Below, piece by piece: positions 33,640-42,447 of a DNA stretch of 64,000 nt. Under the pieces are notes generated by a model, which had not been told where the DNA came from, did not search any database, and was given only the letters and a program-made list of their open reading frames with translations. The first letter of the stretch is position 1. Each line of letters begins with the position of its first letter. The DNA comes from Micromonospora tulbaghiae (lineage in GTDB: Bacteria; Actinomycetota; Actinomycetes; Mycobacteriales; Micromonosporaceae): positions 62,001 to 126,000 of the forward strand of contig NZ_FMCQ01000007.1 in NCBI RefSeq assembly GCF_900091605.1, given 5' to 3'. A program made the translations under genes and the position numbers.

Positions 33640-34520
33640 GCCAGGTCCCCCGCAACGGCGCGGAGGACACGGATACTGATTTGGGAGGCAGGGCGCGGCC
33701 TTGAGTCGGCAGTGCAGGCCCCCATAGGGGTCCAGCTCATCTGGATCGGTGTGAATCATGTCGCGGGTCAGGGTGCCGACCGCGACAGGCCGTGACCTCT
33801 GCGGGTCGCGATAGCGGTAGATCGAGTACGCCGGCCGGGCGTGCTGTCACCTGTGATCGACGCGTCGGACGGCAGCACCTGGACGGCCACGGATAACGGG
33901 TGATTCGTGCATAGGGCGATGACGTGTCGAAGTTGCTCCGCGACGACGACGGGGTCAGCGGCGCGTCGCCGAATCGCACTCTCTCCGATGACGGCTTCGT
34001 AACGCGGCCCGTCGGCAACGAGCACCAGGCTCTGGCTGCGAGCGCGGGCGGCAACCGCGGGAGCGGGATCGAACCCGTGGGCGTGGCGGACCGGTTCGCT
34101 GCGGAGCCGCGCAGCGGCGTAGGCGGGGGTCTGAAGTAGGCCGGGGATCAGTGAGATGGCGAACTCGGTATCGTCTTGGTGCCGCTTTCCAGATCCGCGT
34201 AGATGGCCTGACGGGTTCCCATCCGTCCTGCATCGGCCACCCACCACCCACGCGCCAACCGTCGGCGGCGGCGTCCATAATCGCGGTCCGCCGATTCACG
34301 CCCACCGTGAGGTAAGCACAGATTCCGCTGACGAGATCAGTATCAGGGCCGAGATGCCCGCTCTTCAGCGCGCTGATCTGTTGTCTCGAAATCCCAGCGC
34401 ACGGCGATCGACTCGCCCGTCACATCATGCTCCTCCTGCAGTCGGCGGGTTTCACGTCCGAGCGGTTCAGTTGGCCGGGGTGCGCTCACTGTAACCCCAT
34501 CATCGCTTGGAGGACTCTGA
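33640..34520 (-). pseudogene. Frameshifted XRE/DUF5753 regulator
   Basis: Pieces of one regulator lie in several minus-strand frames. LGRETRRLQEEHDVTGESIA (near 34440) and ISALKSGHLGPDTDLVSGIC (near 34350) are from the HTH. AIMDAAADGWRVGGG (near 34270) is the linker, and ISLIPGLLQTPAYAAARLRS with AEQLRHVIALCTNHPLSVAV (33930-34160) is the DUF5753 ligand-binding part. DMIHTDPDELDPYGGL (near 33750) is its C-terminal end. No single frame connects them, so at least two indels have broken the gene. It precedes the DUF397 gene, the usual partner. Confidence 0.65.
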
Positions 34521-34563
34521 GTCAGCGGGCAGTACGCCACTGTTTGTGCAGGTCAGATGCTGG

Positions 34564-34611
34564 TCGGACCGCAGGTCGGTATGCCAAGTCGGACCGGAAG
34601 TAGGTATTCCC
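34564..34611. repeat. Imperfect 23-bp direct repeat upstream of the 34645 operon
   Basis: Copies at 34564-34586 and 34589-34611 share GTCGGACCG and GGTAT blocks, with about four mismatches in 23 positions and a 25-bp period. They end 34 bp before the ATG at 34645. This spacing and periodicity suggest a tandem operator. Confidence 0.45.
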
Positions 34612-34644
34612 TGCGCCGACCTCTGCTGGGCATGATCTCCACGA

Positions 34645-34923
34645 ATGAATAACGGTTCAGCTCAAACATTCCATTGCGGATCGGTATTGACGATTACTCA
34701 GGCAGGCGGTGCCGCTGTGTTGCTATCGGCGATTGCGGTCCTGGCCAGTCTGGCTATCGGCTGGCTGGCCGGAATGGTCACCTATCGGGCGTCCCGACGG
34801 TGGTGTGGCCGGTGCGGTGGTTCTCTTCGCTGCGCGGCCTGCGAACCGGCCTCTGACGGCGGCCAGCTCATCAACGAAGGTCAGCAGCACGTTGGATCAC
34901 CAGTAGAACCAGGGCAGAGGTGA
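34645..34923 (+). CDS. Small membrane protein with a cysteine cluster
   Basis: This 92-residue protein starts at ATG 34645. One strong transmembrane segment (AAVLLSAIAVLASLAIGWLA, about 24-43) is followed directly by WCGRCGGSLRCAAC (53-66), four cysteines in CxxC...CxxC spacing that could bind zinc or be redox-active. There is no cleavable signal peptide. Its stop overlaps a GTG for the next short frame. It is the first gene after the 34564 repeats and probably opens the operon that continues to 44125. Confidence 0.55.
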   Translation: MNNGSAQTFHCGSVLTITQAGGAAVLLSAIAVLASLAIGWLAGMVTYRASRRWCGRCGGSLRCAACEPASDGGQLINEGQQHVGSPVEPGQR

Positions 34924-35222
34924 CGGAGTTGAAAAGCGCTGCGAGACGAGGCATCGCCGCGAGGACGCGTCCGTTGGCGGACCTTCCCGTTCGGCTCAAG
35001 GCAGCACTGATTGTTCTGCCGACCGTACGAGACGGCGGAGTTGCCTCAGGTGCCCTGCCCGCGGGCGCCGCATCGACCGCCGGGCCGGCCACTGAGGGTG
35101 CGCAGCTCGTCCGGTCTGCGGCGACGGCGTCCGCAGGCGCACGTGGTGCCGGGCGTATTGCCGACGCCGTGCGCCAGCCCGGAGTCTCTCGCCCCGATCG
35201 ATCCGTGGCGACTCGGGCGTAG
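34920..35222 (+). CDS. Doubtful small Ala/Arg-rich protein
   Basis: A 100-residue frame starts at GTG 34920, overlapping the previous stop (GTGA), with GCAGAG as a weak ribosome-binding site. Composition is Ala/Arg/Gly-rich with a possible short hydrophobic stretch (LKAALIVLPTV). There is no recognisable domain, and neighbouring frames are also open. It may be a real coupled peptide, a frameshifted remnant, or non-coding leader sequence. Confidence 0.3.
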   Translation: MTELKSAARRGIAARTRPLADLPVRLKAALIVLPTVRDGGVASGALPAGAASTAGPATEGAQLVRSAATASAGARGAGRIADAVRQPGVSRPDRSVATRA

Positions 35223-35305
35223 GTCGTCGGTGCCATGCGGGGTCTGCGGGCCGCGGCGTTCATCCCTCCTCTTCCGCAGCTCCTCACCCTGATAGGAGAA
35301 CGCTG

Positions 35306-35443
35306 ATGAGCATCAGCACTGCTACCCCCGGTAGTCCCCGGCTTTCGGTGCTGCTGAATGGCGTGGCCCGGCAGACCCCGGTTGTGGCACACGTCGTCGC
35401 GGTGTCCGGTGGCGGGAGGCTGCGAGCTGAGGGGCCGTCATGA
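35306..35443 (+). CDS. 45-residue peptide, possible precursor peptide
   Basis: ATG 35306 follows a perfect AGGAGA ribosome-binding site and the stop overlaps the next ATG (ATGA at 35440), so translation is coupled to the GNAT gene. The peptide begins MSISTATPGSPRLSVLLNG, continues with a hydrophobic VVAHVVAV stretch, and ends GGGRLRAEGPS. It has no cysteines and no signal peptide. A small peptide directly upstream of modifying-type enzymes could be a substrate (RiPP-like precursor) or simply a coupling leader peptide. I do not recognise a family. Confidence 0.5.
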   Translation: MSISTATPGSPRLSVLLNGVARQTPVVAHVVAVSGGGRLRAEGPS

Positions 35444-36273
35444 CGGTGAAAGCGGCGCGACACAACGTGCCGGCGAGGGTGGTCGACAGCATGGACGTTC
35501 CGCTGGAGATGCGAGGTCCGCAGTCGGTTCCCAACCGGCCGGTCGAACGTGACGATTCTGCTCGCCGGGTACTCGGCTTGCAGGTTCCGGATGAGGCGGT
35601 GGTCTGCGCGACCGGCGACGACGTTCCCGTGCTGGCCGCGCTTCTGGCCCACAATCTGTCGGCCGGATCGTTGGGTACGTGGCTGGTGCCTGACGCGGCC
35701 GTGCGCGATCGGGCTCTGCGTCGGTATGCCGAGTTCGTACTGATGTATGCGGTGCAGCACGGCCGGGTCGACACGACCAAGGATCGTGCCGCGGTCGCGG
35801 TGTGGTTTTCGCGGCTGGAGCCACCGCCGACCGGTGCGGGGTGGGGGTGTGAGCTGCGCCGGTTGCTCGGCCCATTCGCGGCGCGATTCGCGGTGCTGCA
35901 CGCGGTGGTGCCGCGTACGCCGCATCACTATCTGGCACAGTTCGCGGCCCGTCCTGCGGGGGGCGCGGCGGCGAGGGCGTTGCTGGCGAGCTGTCACGGG
36001 GTCGTGGATGCCGAAGGGCTGCCGGCGTACACGCAGGTGTGCGGCAGCGAACCTTGTGAGAGCTTGTTTGGCCAGTTCGGCTACCTGCCGCGGTCACCGA
36101 TGCTGTTGGGGTCCGGTGGCCCGGTGCTGTGGCGGATGTACCGGCCGCGGCGCGGCGGTGAGCGGCGTGACGGCCTGCCCCGTCGTGTGCGGCTGCACCG
36201 GGCTGCGGCGCCTTCTGCCGGCGCAGGGCCGTCGGCGGCGCCGCCGCTTCTCGGTCGGGTCGACACGACCTGA
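35440..36273 (+). CDS. GNAT-like acetyltransferase 1 of the amine operon
   Basis: This protein has 277 residues from ATG 35440. The central part aligns by eye with the GNAT at 43349: a shared TWLVPD, FVLMYAVQHGRVDTT and VAVWFSRLEPP pattern, then RFAVLHAVVPRTPHHYLAQF. The acetyl-CoA loop that is intact in the 43349 copy (TGKGRAL) is degenerate here (AGGAAARALL). Acyl-CoA binding may therefore be altered or lost. The C-terminus is Arg/Pro-rich and disordered. Two related GNAT-fold proteins flanking one operon suggests that both act on the pathway's product or intermediate. Confidence 0.65.
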   Translation: MTVKAARHNVPARVVDSMDVPLEMRGPQSVPNRPVERDDSARRVLGLQVPDEAVVCATGDDVPVLAALLAHNLSAGSLGTWLVPDAAVRDRALRRYAEFVLMYAVQHGRVDTTKDRAAVAVWFSRLEPPPTGAGWGCELRRLLGPFAARFAVLHAVVPRTPHHYLAQFAARPAGGAAARALLASCHGVVDAEGLPAYTQVCGSEPCESLFGQFGYLPRSPMLLGSGGPVLWRMYRPRRGGERRDGLPRRVRLHRAAAPSAGAGPSAAPPLLGRVDTT

Positions 36274-36366
36274 CAGCCGTTTCGGCACCTCGATGCACGG
36301 CTGCTGGCCGCCGGCCAGCGGGGCGTTTGCATGCACCTTTCCCCTCGATGCAAGGAGGCATTTCTC

Positions 36367-36774
36367 ATGCTGGCTGCTGCGACCCGTTGCCCGTCGCGGC
36401 TACGACGGCCGAATGCCGGCCGGTGGCTGTTGGCGTGGCTCGGTGCTGCGCCTGGCGGTGCCGCCGCCGTCACGGACGCGGGAGCTGTGACGTCGCGCGA
36501 GTTCGTCTGGGGGTACGCGATCAGGCGGGAGTGGCCGGACGGCAGTCACGACTTGTTCGGGTTCGCGTCGGACGCTCGCGTCGCGCAGCGGCGGCTCGGT
36601 CGGGACCAGGACTACTGGCGGGGCGGCCCGGTACGGCCGTTGGCGGTGTACGTCGTGGCCGCGAGCGCGGCCGACGTGGACGGTCATCCGGTGGACGGCT
36701 GCCGCCGCACCGGCTGTCCCAACGTGCCGGCGCACTCGCGCTGTCCGGACTCTCCGGATCGGGGGCAGCGGTGA
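36367..36774 (+). CDS. Hypothetical protein coupled to the permease
   Basis: This protein has 135 residues from ATG 36367, chosen because AAGGAGG lies 8 bp upstream; the earlier ATG at 36331 lacks one. Residues 40-110 form strands (EFVWGYAIRREWPDGSHDLFGF and PLAVYVVAAS). The end carries Cys/His residues (CRRTGCPNVPAHSRC) that could bind zinc. No known family. The stop overlaps the GTG of the permease gene, so the two are translationally coupled. Confidence 0.55.
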   Translation: MLAAATRCPSRLRRPNAGRWLLAWLGAAPGGAAAVTDAGAVTSREFVWGYAIRREWPDGSHDLFGFASDARVAQRRLGRDQDYWRGGPVRPLAVYVVAASAADVDGHPVDGCRRTGCPNVPAHSRCPDSPDRGQR

Positions 36775-38231
36775 GGTCGATGCATGTGCAGGTGGCCCTG
36801 GCTCGGCGGACGTTGACTCCGTTCGGGTTGTGGGTGTTCGGGGCGGCGGCGTCGGCGCCGATGGTGGTGCTGGCAGGAGGCATCGTCGCCACGTACGCGA
36901 CCACGGGGGTGGAGGCGTTGCCGCTGGTGTTCGTGCTGGTGGCCGGTGTCGTGGCGGTGCTCGCGGTCGGTTACACGGCGATGGCCCGGCAGGTGGGGCA
37001 CGCGGCGGCGTACTACGGCATCCTGGCGCACGGTCTGGGTCGTAGCTGGGGTGTGGCCGCCGGTCTGGTCGCCCTGGTCGCGTACAACGCGATTCAGACG
37101 AGCCTGTTCGGGTTGTTCGGTGCGACGCTGGCCGGGCAGCTCGGCGGCGCGTGGTGGGTGTGGGCGGGCATCGCCGTGGCCGTGGTCGGGGTGGTAGGTG
37201 TGCGGGCGATCGTGCTGTCGACTCGCGTGCTGGCCGCCGTGCTGGCGGTATCCCTGCTGATCGTCGCCGCGTTCACGCTGGCCGGTCTCGGGCAGCCGGC
37301 GGACGGCGGGTTGTCCTGGGAGGGCTTCGACGCCTCGAGCCTGGCGGTCAGCGGTATCGGCGGTGCGGTCGCCTTCTGCGTGGCCGCGTTCATGGGCACC
37401 GACGCGCCGGGCTCGTTCGTCGAAGAGGCCATCGACCGCCGGTCGGTCGGCCGGGCCACCATCGCCGCGGTGCTCGTCCTCGGCGGGGTGTATGCGGCAG
37501 CGGCGTGGGCGATGGGCATCGCCGCCGGTCCCCGATCCGTCGCCGACGTGGCTGCCGACCCTGCGGCGGGCCTGCCGTTGTCGGTGCTGGAGCGCCTGGG
37601 CGGCTGGTGGGTACCGCTCGCGCAGACGGTACTGATCTGCGCGATCGTCACGTCGATGCTGGCCTTCCATTCGGTCATCGCCCGGTATGTGTTCGCGATG
37701 GCCCGGGAAGGCGTGCTGCCTGCCGGGCTCGCAAGGACCGGCAGCGCGACTCGCGTCAGCGCGCCGCGCGGCGGTTCCCTGACGCAGACCGGCATCGCCG
37801 TCGTGGTGGTGGGCGGGTTCGCGTCATCCGGCGCGGACCCGGTCGCGGTGATGTTCACCTGGCTGTCGGCCTTGGGCGCGATGGGCTTGTTGTGCCTGCT
37901 CCTGGCCGCCTCGGTGGCGGCGGTGCGAGCACCGGCCGGCCTGCGAGGCCCGAAGGCCGGCGTGTGGGAATGGCGACTCGCACCCGTGATCGGTGTGGCG
38001 GGCGGGGTGGTGGTGCTGGCCTTGATGGTCGGCAACGTGGACTCCCTGCTCGGCGCCCCGCCGGGGTCACGGGCGCCGCTGCTGCTGCCCGCGATCCTCG
38101 TCGCCACGGCCGTCGTGGGCGGGTTGTGGGCCGGGCAGGTGCGCCGGTCCCGTCCGGAGGTCTACGCCGGTATCGGCCGTGGCACACCGGCCACCCATGC
38201 CGTACTCGACGCCATCACCGTCTCCATCTGA
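36771..38231 (+). CDS. APC-superfamily amino acid/amine permease
   Basis: This 486-residue integral membrane protein starts at GTG 36771. About 12 hydrophobic segments are visible. The first contains APMVVLAGGIVATYA, the unwound G-rich helix 1 of APC carriers. The segment with AFMGTDAPGSFVEEA is the characteristic helix-6 binding-site region, where the sequence F(x)GxExxxxxxEE is typical; here G-T-D replaces G-x-E. Expected function is proton- or exchange-driven uptake or export of an amino acid or amine. Placed before a histidine-decarboxylase-like gene, a precursor/product antiporter is plausible, as in known hdc loci. Confidence 0.8.
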   Translation: MRSMHVQVALARRTLTPFGLWVFGAAASAPMVVLAGGIVATYATTGVEALPLVFVLVAGVVAVLAVGYTAMARQVGHAAAYYGILAHGLGRSWGVAAGLVALVAYNAIQTSLFGLFGATLAGQLGGAWWVWAGIAVAVVGVVGVRAIVLSTRVLAAVLAVSLLIVAAFTLAGLGQPADGGLSWEGFDASSLAVSGIGGAVAFCVAAFMGTDAPGSFVEEAIDRRSVGRATIAAVLVLGGVYAAAAWAMGIAAGPRSVADVAADPAAGLPLSVLERLGGWWVPLAQTVLICAIVTSMLAFHSVIARYVFAMAREGVLPAGLARTGSATRVSAPRGGSLTQTGIAVVVVGGFASSGADPVAVMFTWLSALGAMGLLCLLLAASVAAVRAPAGLRGPKAGVWEWRLAPVIGVAGGVVVLALMVGNVDSLLGAPPGSRAPLLLPAILVATAVVGGLWAGQVRRSRPEVYAGIGRGTPATHAVLDAITVSI

Positions 38232-38247
38232 CAAAGGGGCGCAAGTG

Positions 38248-39234
38248 ATGAGGACTCACACGGCGATGACCGGGCCTGGCGGGCGCTACGGCGTCGATCC
38301 CCTGCATCCCGGCTGGCGGCCGGAACACCCTCCGGCGGCGCCACCGGGCCCGCGCGCCCCGGCTGTCGGCACGCCGCCCGGCTACCACGCGCCGGGGGAG
38401 CACCACCGGCCGCCGCCGCCCCCGGCCCCTCCAACCCCGCCTGCGGCAGTACCCCCGCCGGACATGCCCACGGACCAGCCTGCGCCCGACGGGAACGAGG
38501 TGCCGGGACAAGCGCGGCGGTGGGCGGATCTGCGCGTGCAGGTCGCCTACCGGTGCAGGCGGCTCAACACCGGCCACATGGTCGAGGCGGACCAGCGCCA
38601 CGACACCCGTGAGGCGCTCGGCCCGCACGCTCTGATGCTGTTCTTCGTCTCCGAGGCACCGGCCGAGCCGCACGGCTACCTGCTGCACACCGCCTACCGG
38701 CTGTGGCTGGCCTCCCCGGAATCCGAGGACCTGCCCCGGCTCCTGGCCGATCTAGCCGAGGTGGTCCGGACCAACATCGTCCGCGCCGCCTCCGCCGGGC
38801 GGCGGTGGCATCCGCTCGGGCCGGACGCCTCGATGGTCAACGGCGGAGACATGAGTCCGCCGCCGGGCGCCACCTACGTCGGCGTCGGGGTCAGCACCCT
38901 CGACTCCGACCAGGGCCGCTGGCAGCAGGTCGCCCGCACCCTCCGGGACGGATCCGGCGGTCGGTACCTGTCGGCCTTCGACCTCAAGGGCCAGTGCTAC
39001 GTGCTGCTGACCGACGGCACCGCCCTGCACCTGGACCGTGACCCCCAGGCCCGCATCGGCGTCGACGGGATCCGCTGCACCAAGACCCTCGACCCGGACC
39101 GGCCCGCCTACTGGCACAACCCGCACGCCAACCTCACCGAGCAGGGCGACGACGCCACCCGCGAGCTGTGGCGACGACTCGGCATGCTCCACCACACCCT
39201 CACCTCCCACCTGCACGGCGGACGGCCGGCGTGA
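38248..39234 (+). CDS. Hypothetical protein with proline-rich N-terminus
   Basis: This protein has 328 residues from ATG 38248. Residues 1-95 are Pro/Ala/Gly-rich and disordered (PPPPPAPPTPPAAVPPP). Residues 100-320 form a soluble domain with strands (YVGVGVSTLDSDQG, GQCYVLLTDGTALHL) and helices (PRLLADLAEVVRTNIV). No catalytic motif is evident. The stop overlaps the GTG of the PLP decarboxylase, so it is coupled to it and may act as a partner or scaffold. I do not recognise the family. Confidence 0.6.
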   Translation: MRTHTAMTGPGGRYGVDPLHPGWRPEHPPAAPPGPRAPAVGTPPGYHAPGEHHRPPPPPAPPTPPAAVPPPDMPTDQPAPDGNEVPGQARRWADLRVQVAYRCRRLNTGHMVEADQRHDTREALGPHALMLFFVSEAPAEPHGYLLHTAYRLWLASPESEDLPRLLADLAEVVRTNIVRAASAGRRWHPLGPDASMVNGGDMSPPPGATYVGVGVSTLDSDQGRWQQVARTLRDGSGGRYLSAFDLKGQCYVLLTDGTALHLDRDPQARIGVDGIRCTKTLDPDRPAYWHNPHANLTEQGDDATRELWRRLGMLHHTLTSHLHGGRPA

Positions 39235-40439
39235 CCCACACCCTGAGACTGGCCGCCGCCGCGGACCTGAGCCGCGCGCCGATCGACATCACGGCCGTGC
39301 TTGACCACCTCGTTCGCGCAGCCGACGCCACGGCGGCGACGAGCATCGGGTTCCCCGGCGCTGTGGACCTCGACCACACGGAGGTCATGACCCGCCTCGG
39401 CGGCAGGCTGTGGAACAACATCGGCGACCCCGCCGACGAGGGCGGAATCGCGCACACCCGGGCGCTGGAACGCGCGGTCATCACGTGGACAGCCGACCTG
39501 CTCGCCATGCCCGCAGACGACCGGTGGGGCTACGTCACCACGGGCGGCACGGAAGGCACCCTGTCCGCCCTGCACGCCGCGCACCGGTGGAAACCGACGG
39601 CACGGATCTACTACTCAGCCGCCGCCCACTACTCCGTGGCCAAGGTGGTGCGCCTGCTCGGCGCGCACGGCATCCTGGTCCACGCGCGTCCCGATGGGGA
39701 GATGGACTACGCGCACCTCGCCGAGCAGCTCCACCGGCGGCGCCGCTTCCCGGCGATCGTCGTCGCGACCGCCGGCACCACCATGACCGAGGCGGTCGAC
39801 GACACCAGCCGCATCCGCGCGGTCCTCGACGAGCATCACGCAGGCGGGCATCTGCACGTCGACGCGGCCCTGTCCGGCATCCCCCTGGCCCTCGACGGAC
39901 GGCTGTCCCTCGATGACGCCAGCGGCATCGGCAGCGTCGCGATCAGTGGCCACAAGTTCTTCGGCACACCGACGCCGTGCGGCATCGTGCTCATCCGCGA
40001 TCACCTACGCGCCGCCGGTTCCCGGGTGGCCTACACCGCCACGGCGGACACCACCATCACCGGCTCCCGCTGCGGCCTGTCGGCCGCGCTGTTGTGGCAT
40101 GCCATCGCCGTTCACGGACGGGAGGGGCACCGGTGGCGGGCCAGCGAAGCCCGCCGGCTGGCCGCCTACACCGTCGAGCGGCTCAACGCCGTCGGCTGGC
40201 CCGCCTGGCGGCACCCGCACGCCTTCACCGTCGTCCTGCCCACCCCACCCGAGCACGTACGCCGAAAGTGGCTCCTGGCCACCGACGGCGACACCAGCCA
40301 CCTCATCTGCATGCCCGGCATCACCCCCGGCCAGGTCGACGCCTTCGTCGCCGACATCGCCGACACCCGCCCGCGAATCCGGCCGATCCCGCGACCGAGA
40401 CCGGCAACAGCATCTCCCGCCAGCTCCCACGCGCGCTGA
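39231..40439 (+). CDS. PLP-dependent decarboxylase, histidine-decarboxylase type
   Basis: This is a 402-residue group II PLP enzyme. The motifs closely follow Morganella-type histidine decarboxylase: IGFPGAVDLD, WGYVTTGGTEGTLSAL (about 98-113), IYYSAAAHYSVAKVVRLLG (stacking His), HLHVDAALSG (Asp for the pyridine N) and SGHKFFGTPTPCG, where the Lys near 242 binds PLP. TITGSRCG matches the subunit-contact loop. Length is normal. The product would be an amine such as histamine, though a different amino acid cannot be excluded by motif alone. It is coupled to the gene before it and lies 42 bp before the HDAC-fold gene. Confidence 0.85.
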   Translation: MTHTLRLAAAADLSRAPIDITAVLDHLVRAADATAATSIGFPGAVDLDHTEVMTRLGGRLWNNIGDPADEGGIAHTRALERAVITWTADLLAMPADDRWGYVTTGGTEGTLSALHAAHRWKPTARIYYSAAAHYSVAKVVRLLGAHGILVHARPDGEMDYAHLAEQLHRRRRFPAIVVATAGTTMTEAVDDTSRIRAVLDEHHAGGHLHVDAALSGIPLALDGRLSLDDASGIGSVAISGHKFFGTPTPCGIVLIRDHLRAAGSRVAYTATADTTITGSRCGLSAALLWHAIAVHGREGHRWRASEARRLAAYTVERLNAVGWPAWRHPHAFTVVLPTPPEHVRRKWLLATDGDTSHLICMPGITPGQVDAFVADIADTRPRIRPIPRPRPATASPASSHAR

Positions 40440-40481
40440 CCACACCAGCACCAGCCACCCCACCGACGAAAGGCAACCATC

Positions 40482-41627
40482 ATGACCACCGGATACGTCT
40501 TCCATCCCGAGTACCTGTGGCACGACACCGGCACCAGCGCCGGCCTGCTACCCGCCGACCCGACCGCCGGCGTCCAACCCGCCGTGCACGTCGAGAACCC
40601 CGACGCGAAGCGACGCGTCCACGAGCTGATCCACGCCTGCGGACTGCTGGGCGAGCTGATGGTCATCGAGCCCCGGCGGGCCACCGTCGCCGAACTGACA
40701 CGCGTGCACACCCCCGCCTACGTCCAGCACATCAAGACCCAAAGCGACCTACGCGGCGGGGGAGGCGACGCCGGAGACGGCTTCTCACCGGTCGGGCACG
40801 GCAGCTACGACATCGCCCGCCTCGCCGCCGGCGGGCTGATCGAACTCGTCACCGCCGCCGCCCACGGCGACATCACCAACGGCTACGCCCTGGTCCGCCC
40901 ACCCGGCCATCACGCCACCGCCAACCAGGGAATGGGTTTCTGCCTGTTCAACAACATCGCCGTCGCCGCCCGCCACGCCCAAGCCGAACTCGGGCTCGCA
41001 CGCGTCGCGGTCGTGGACTGGGACGCCCACCACGGCAACGGCACCCAGGCCATCTTCAACGACGACCCGAGCGTGCTCACCATCAGCCTGCACCAAGCCG
41101 GCTGCTTCCCACCCGACTCCGGATGGACCCACGAAAACGGCACCGGCGACGGCACCGGCTACGCCCTCAACGTGCCCCTACCACCAGGCAGCGGCCACGC
41201 CGCCTACCTCAACGCCATCCACCAGGTCGTCCTCCCGGCACTGGACCGCTTCGCCCCCGACCTGATCCTGCTCGCCAACGGCTTCGACGCCAACGTCTTC
41301 GACCCCCTCGCCCGGCAGATGCTCACCGCCGCCTCCTACCGAGAGATGACCCGCCTGCTCGTCAGCGCCGCCGACCAGCTCTGCCACGGCCGGCTCATCG
41401 CCGCCCACGAAGGCGGCTACAGCCCCTTCTACACCCCCTACTGCGCCCTGGCATTCCTCGAAGAACTCACCGGCACCACCACCCACGTCACCGACCCCCT
41501 CGCCGCCGTCGTCGCCGGGTACACCGCCGAGCCCTTCCTGCCCCACCAGTGCGAGGTGATCGCGGCAGCCGCACAGCTCGTCGAACGGATCAGCCCAGCC
41601 GCCACCAGCATCACCGGCTCCCAGTAA
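40482..41627 (+). CDS. Class II histone-deacetylase-fold amidohydrolase
   Basis: This protein has 381 residues from ATG 40482, after AAAGGCA. Catalytic and zinc motifs of the arginase/deacetylase fold are intact: VRPPGHHA (tandem His), DWDAHHGNGTQ (Asp/His zinc ligands and charge relay), ANGFDANVFDP (Asp ligand) and HEGGYS (transition-state Tyr). The overall sequence resembles bacterial class II deacetylases and acetylpolyamine amidohydrolases. It should remove an acyl group from an amine. In an operon with two GNATs and a decarboxylase, an acetylation-deacetylation protection step during amine synthesis is a reasonable inference. Confidence 0.9.
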   Translation: MTTGYVFHPEYLWHDTGTSAGLLPADPTAGVQPAVHVENPDAKRRVHELIHACGLLGELMVIEPRRATVAELTRVHTPAYVQHIKTQSDLRGGGGDAGDGFSPVGHGSYDIARLAAGGLIELVTAAAHGDITNGYALVRPPGHHATANQGMGFCLFNNIAVAARHAQAELGLARVAVVDWDAHHGNGTQAIFNDDPSVLTISLHQAGCFPPDSGWTHENGTGDGTGYALNVPLPPGSGHAAYLNAIHQVVLPALDRFAPDLILLANGFDANVFDPLARQMLTAASYREMTRLLVSAADQLCHGRLIAAHEGGYSPFYTPYCALAFLEELTGTTTHVTDPLAAVVAGYTAEPFLPHQCEVIAAAAQLVERISPAATSITGSQ

Positions 41628-41688
41628 GGCAGCACCAGCACCCGACGCCACCGGCATCACCCGCCACGCCGACATCCGGAGCACCGCC

Positions 41689-42447
41689 ATGACAACCACG
41701 CTGCCGGCCCACGCCGGGCCGATACACCTACTGCTGAACCCGAGCATTCACACGGTCCTGGACCGACTCGACATCCGCACCAACCAGCGGGTGCTGGACG
41801 TCGGCGCCAGCGAGGAGAGCACCACCCTCCTGGCCCGGCTCGTCGGCCGCTACGGGTCCGTCACCGCCGTCGACGCCGACACCGGCCACCTCACCGACAC
41901 CGCCGTCATCAACGTCCACCAGCTGGACCTGAACCGTGACCCGGTGCCCGGCCACGCCGCCGGCTACGACCACATCCTCGCCCGCTGGCCCCACGGCACC
42001 CTGCGCGACCCCGCGGACCTGATCGCGCAGATGACCACCCGGCTGCGCCCGGGCGGCCGGCTCGTCCTCGCCGACATCACCACCACCGCCCCCCGGATCT
42101 ACCGGGCGCCCGACGACGAGTCCGCCACCCTCATCCACACCGTCCTGCAGCAGGCCCACCGCGCCCTCACCGGCCCGCATGGCGCGACCTGGACCGCCGA
42201 CCCCGAAACCCTGCTGTTCAGCCATGGCATGGTGCAGCACTGCATCCATACCACCACCGAGACCTGGACTGGCGCCGACCCCGGCTGCCGGCTCCTCGCC
42301 GACGTCATCACTCACCTGCGTCCCCGCCTGAACATCACCAACGCGGACCGGTTCGCCGACCTCATGACCGACCCCCGCGTACTCCTGGGCTCCTACGAAC
42401 GCCGGGTCATCCACGCCCGCGCCGCAGATAAGGCACGACAAGCATGA
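41689..42447 (+). CDS. Class I SAM-dependent methyltransferase
   Basis: This 252-residue protein has a Rossmann SAM site: VLDVGASEEST (motif I, about 44-54; the usual GxGxG is altered to GASEE), VTAVDADTGHL (motif II acidic) and RLRPGGRLVLADI (post-motif). The altered glycine loop lowers certainty of activity. It follows the HDAC-fold gene by about 60 bp and overlaps the lipoprotein gene by 4 bp. In this setting an N- or O-methyltransferase acting on the pathway amine is the simplest reading, for example histamine-type N-methylation; the substrate is not shown by sequence. Confidence 0.75.
   Translation: MTTTLPAHAGPIHLLLNPSIHTVLDRLDIRTNQRVLDVGASEESTTLLARLVGRYGSVTAVDADTGHLTDTAVINVHQLDLNRDPVPGHAAGYDHILARWPHGTLRDPADLIAQMTTRLRPGGRLVLADITTTAPRIYRAPDDESATLIHTVLQQAHRALTGPHGATWTADPETLLFSHGMVQHCIHTTTETWTGADPGCRLLADVITHLRPRLNITNADRFADLMTDPRVLLGSYERRVIHARAADKARQA

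Noticed and set aside
39977..41692. 571-residue Arg/Pro-rich frame across the decarboxylase and HDAC genes
   Set aside because: It covers two genes with intact catalytic motifs in another frame and has no domain character.
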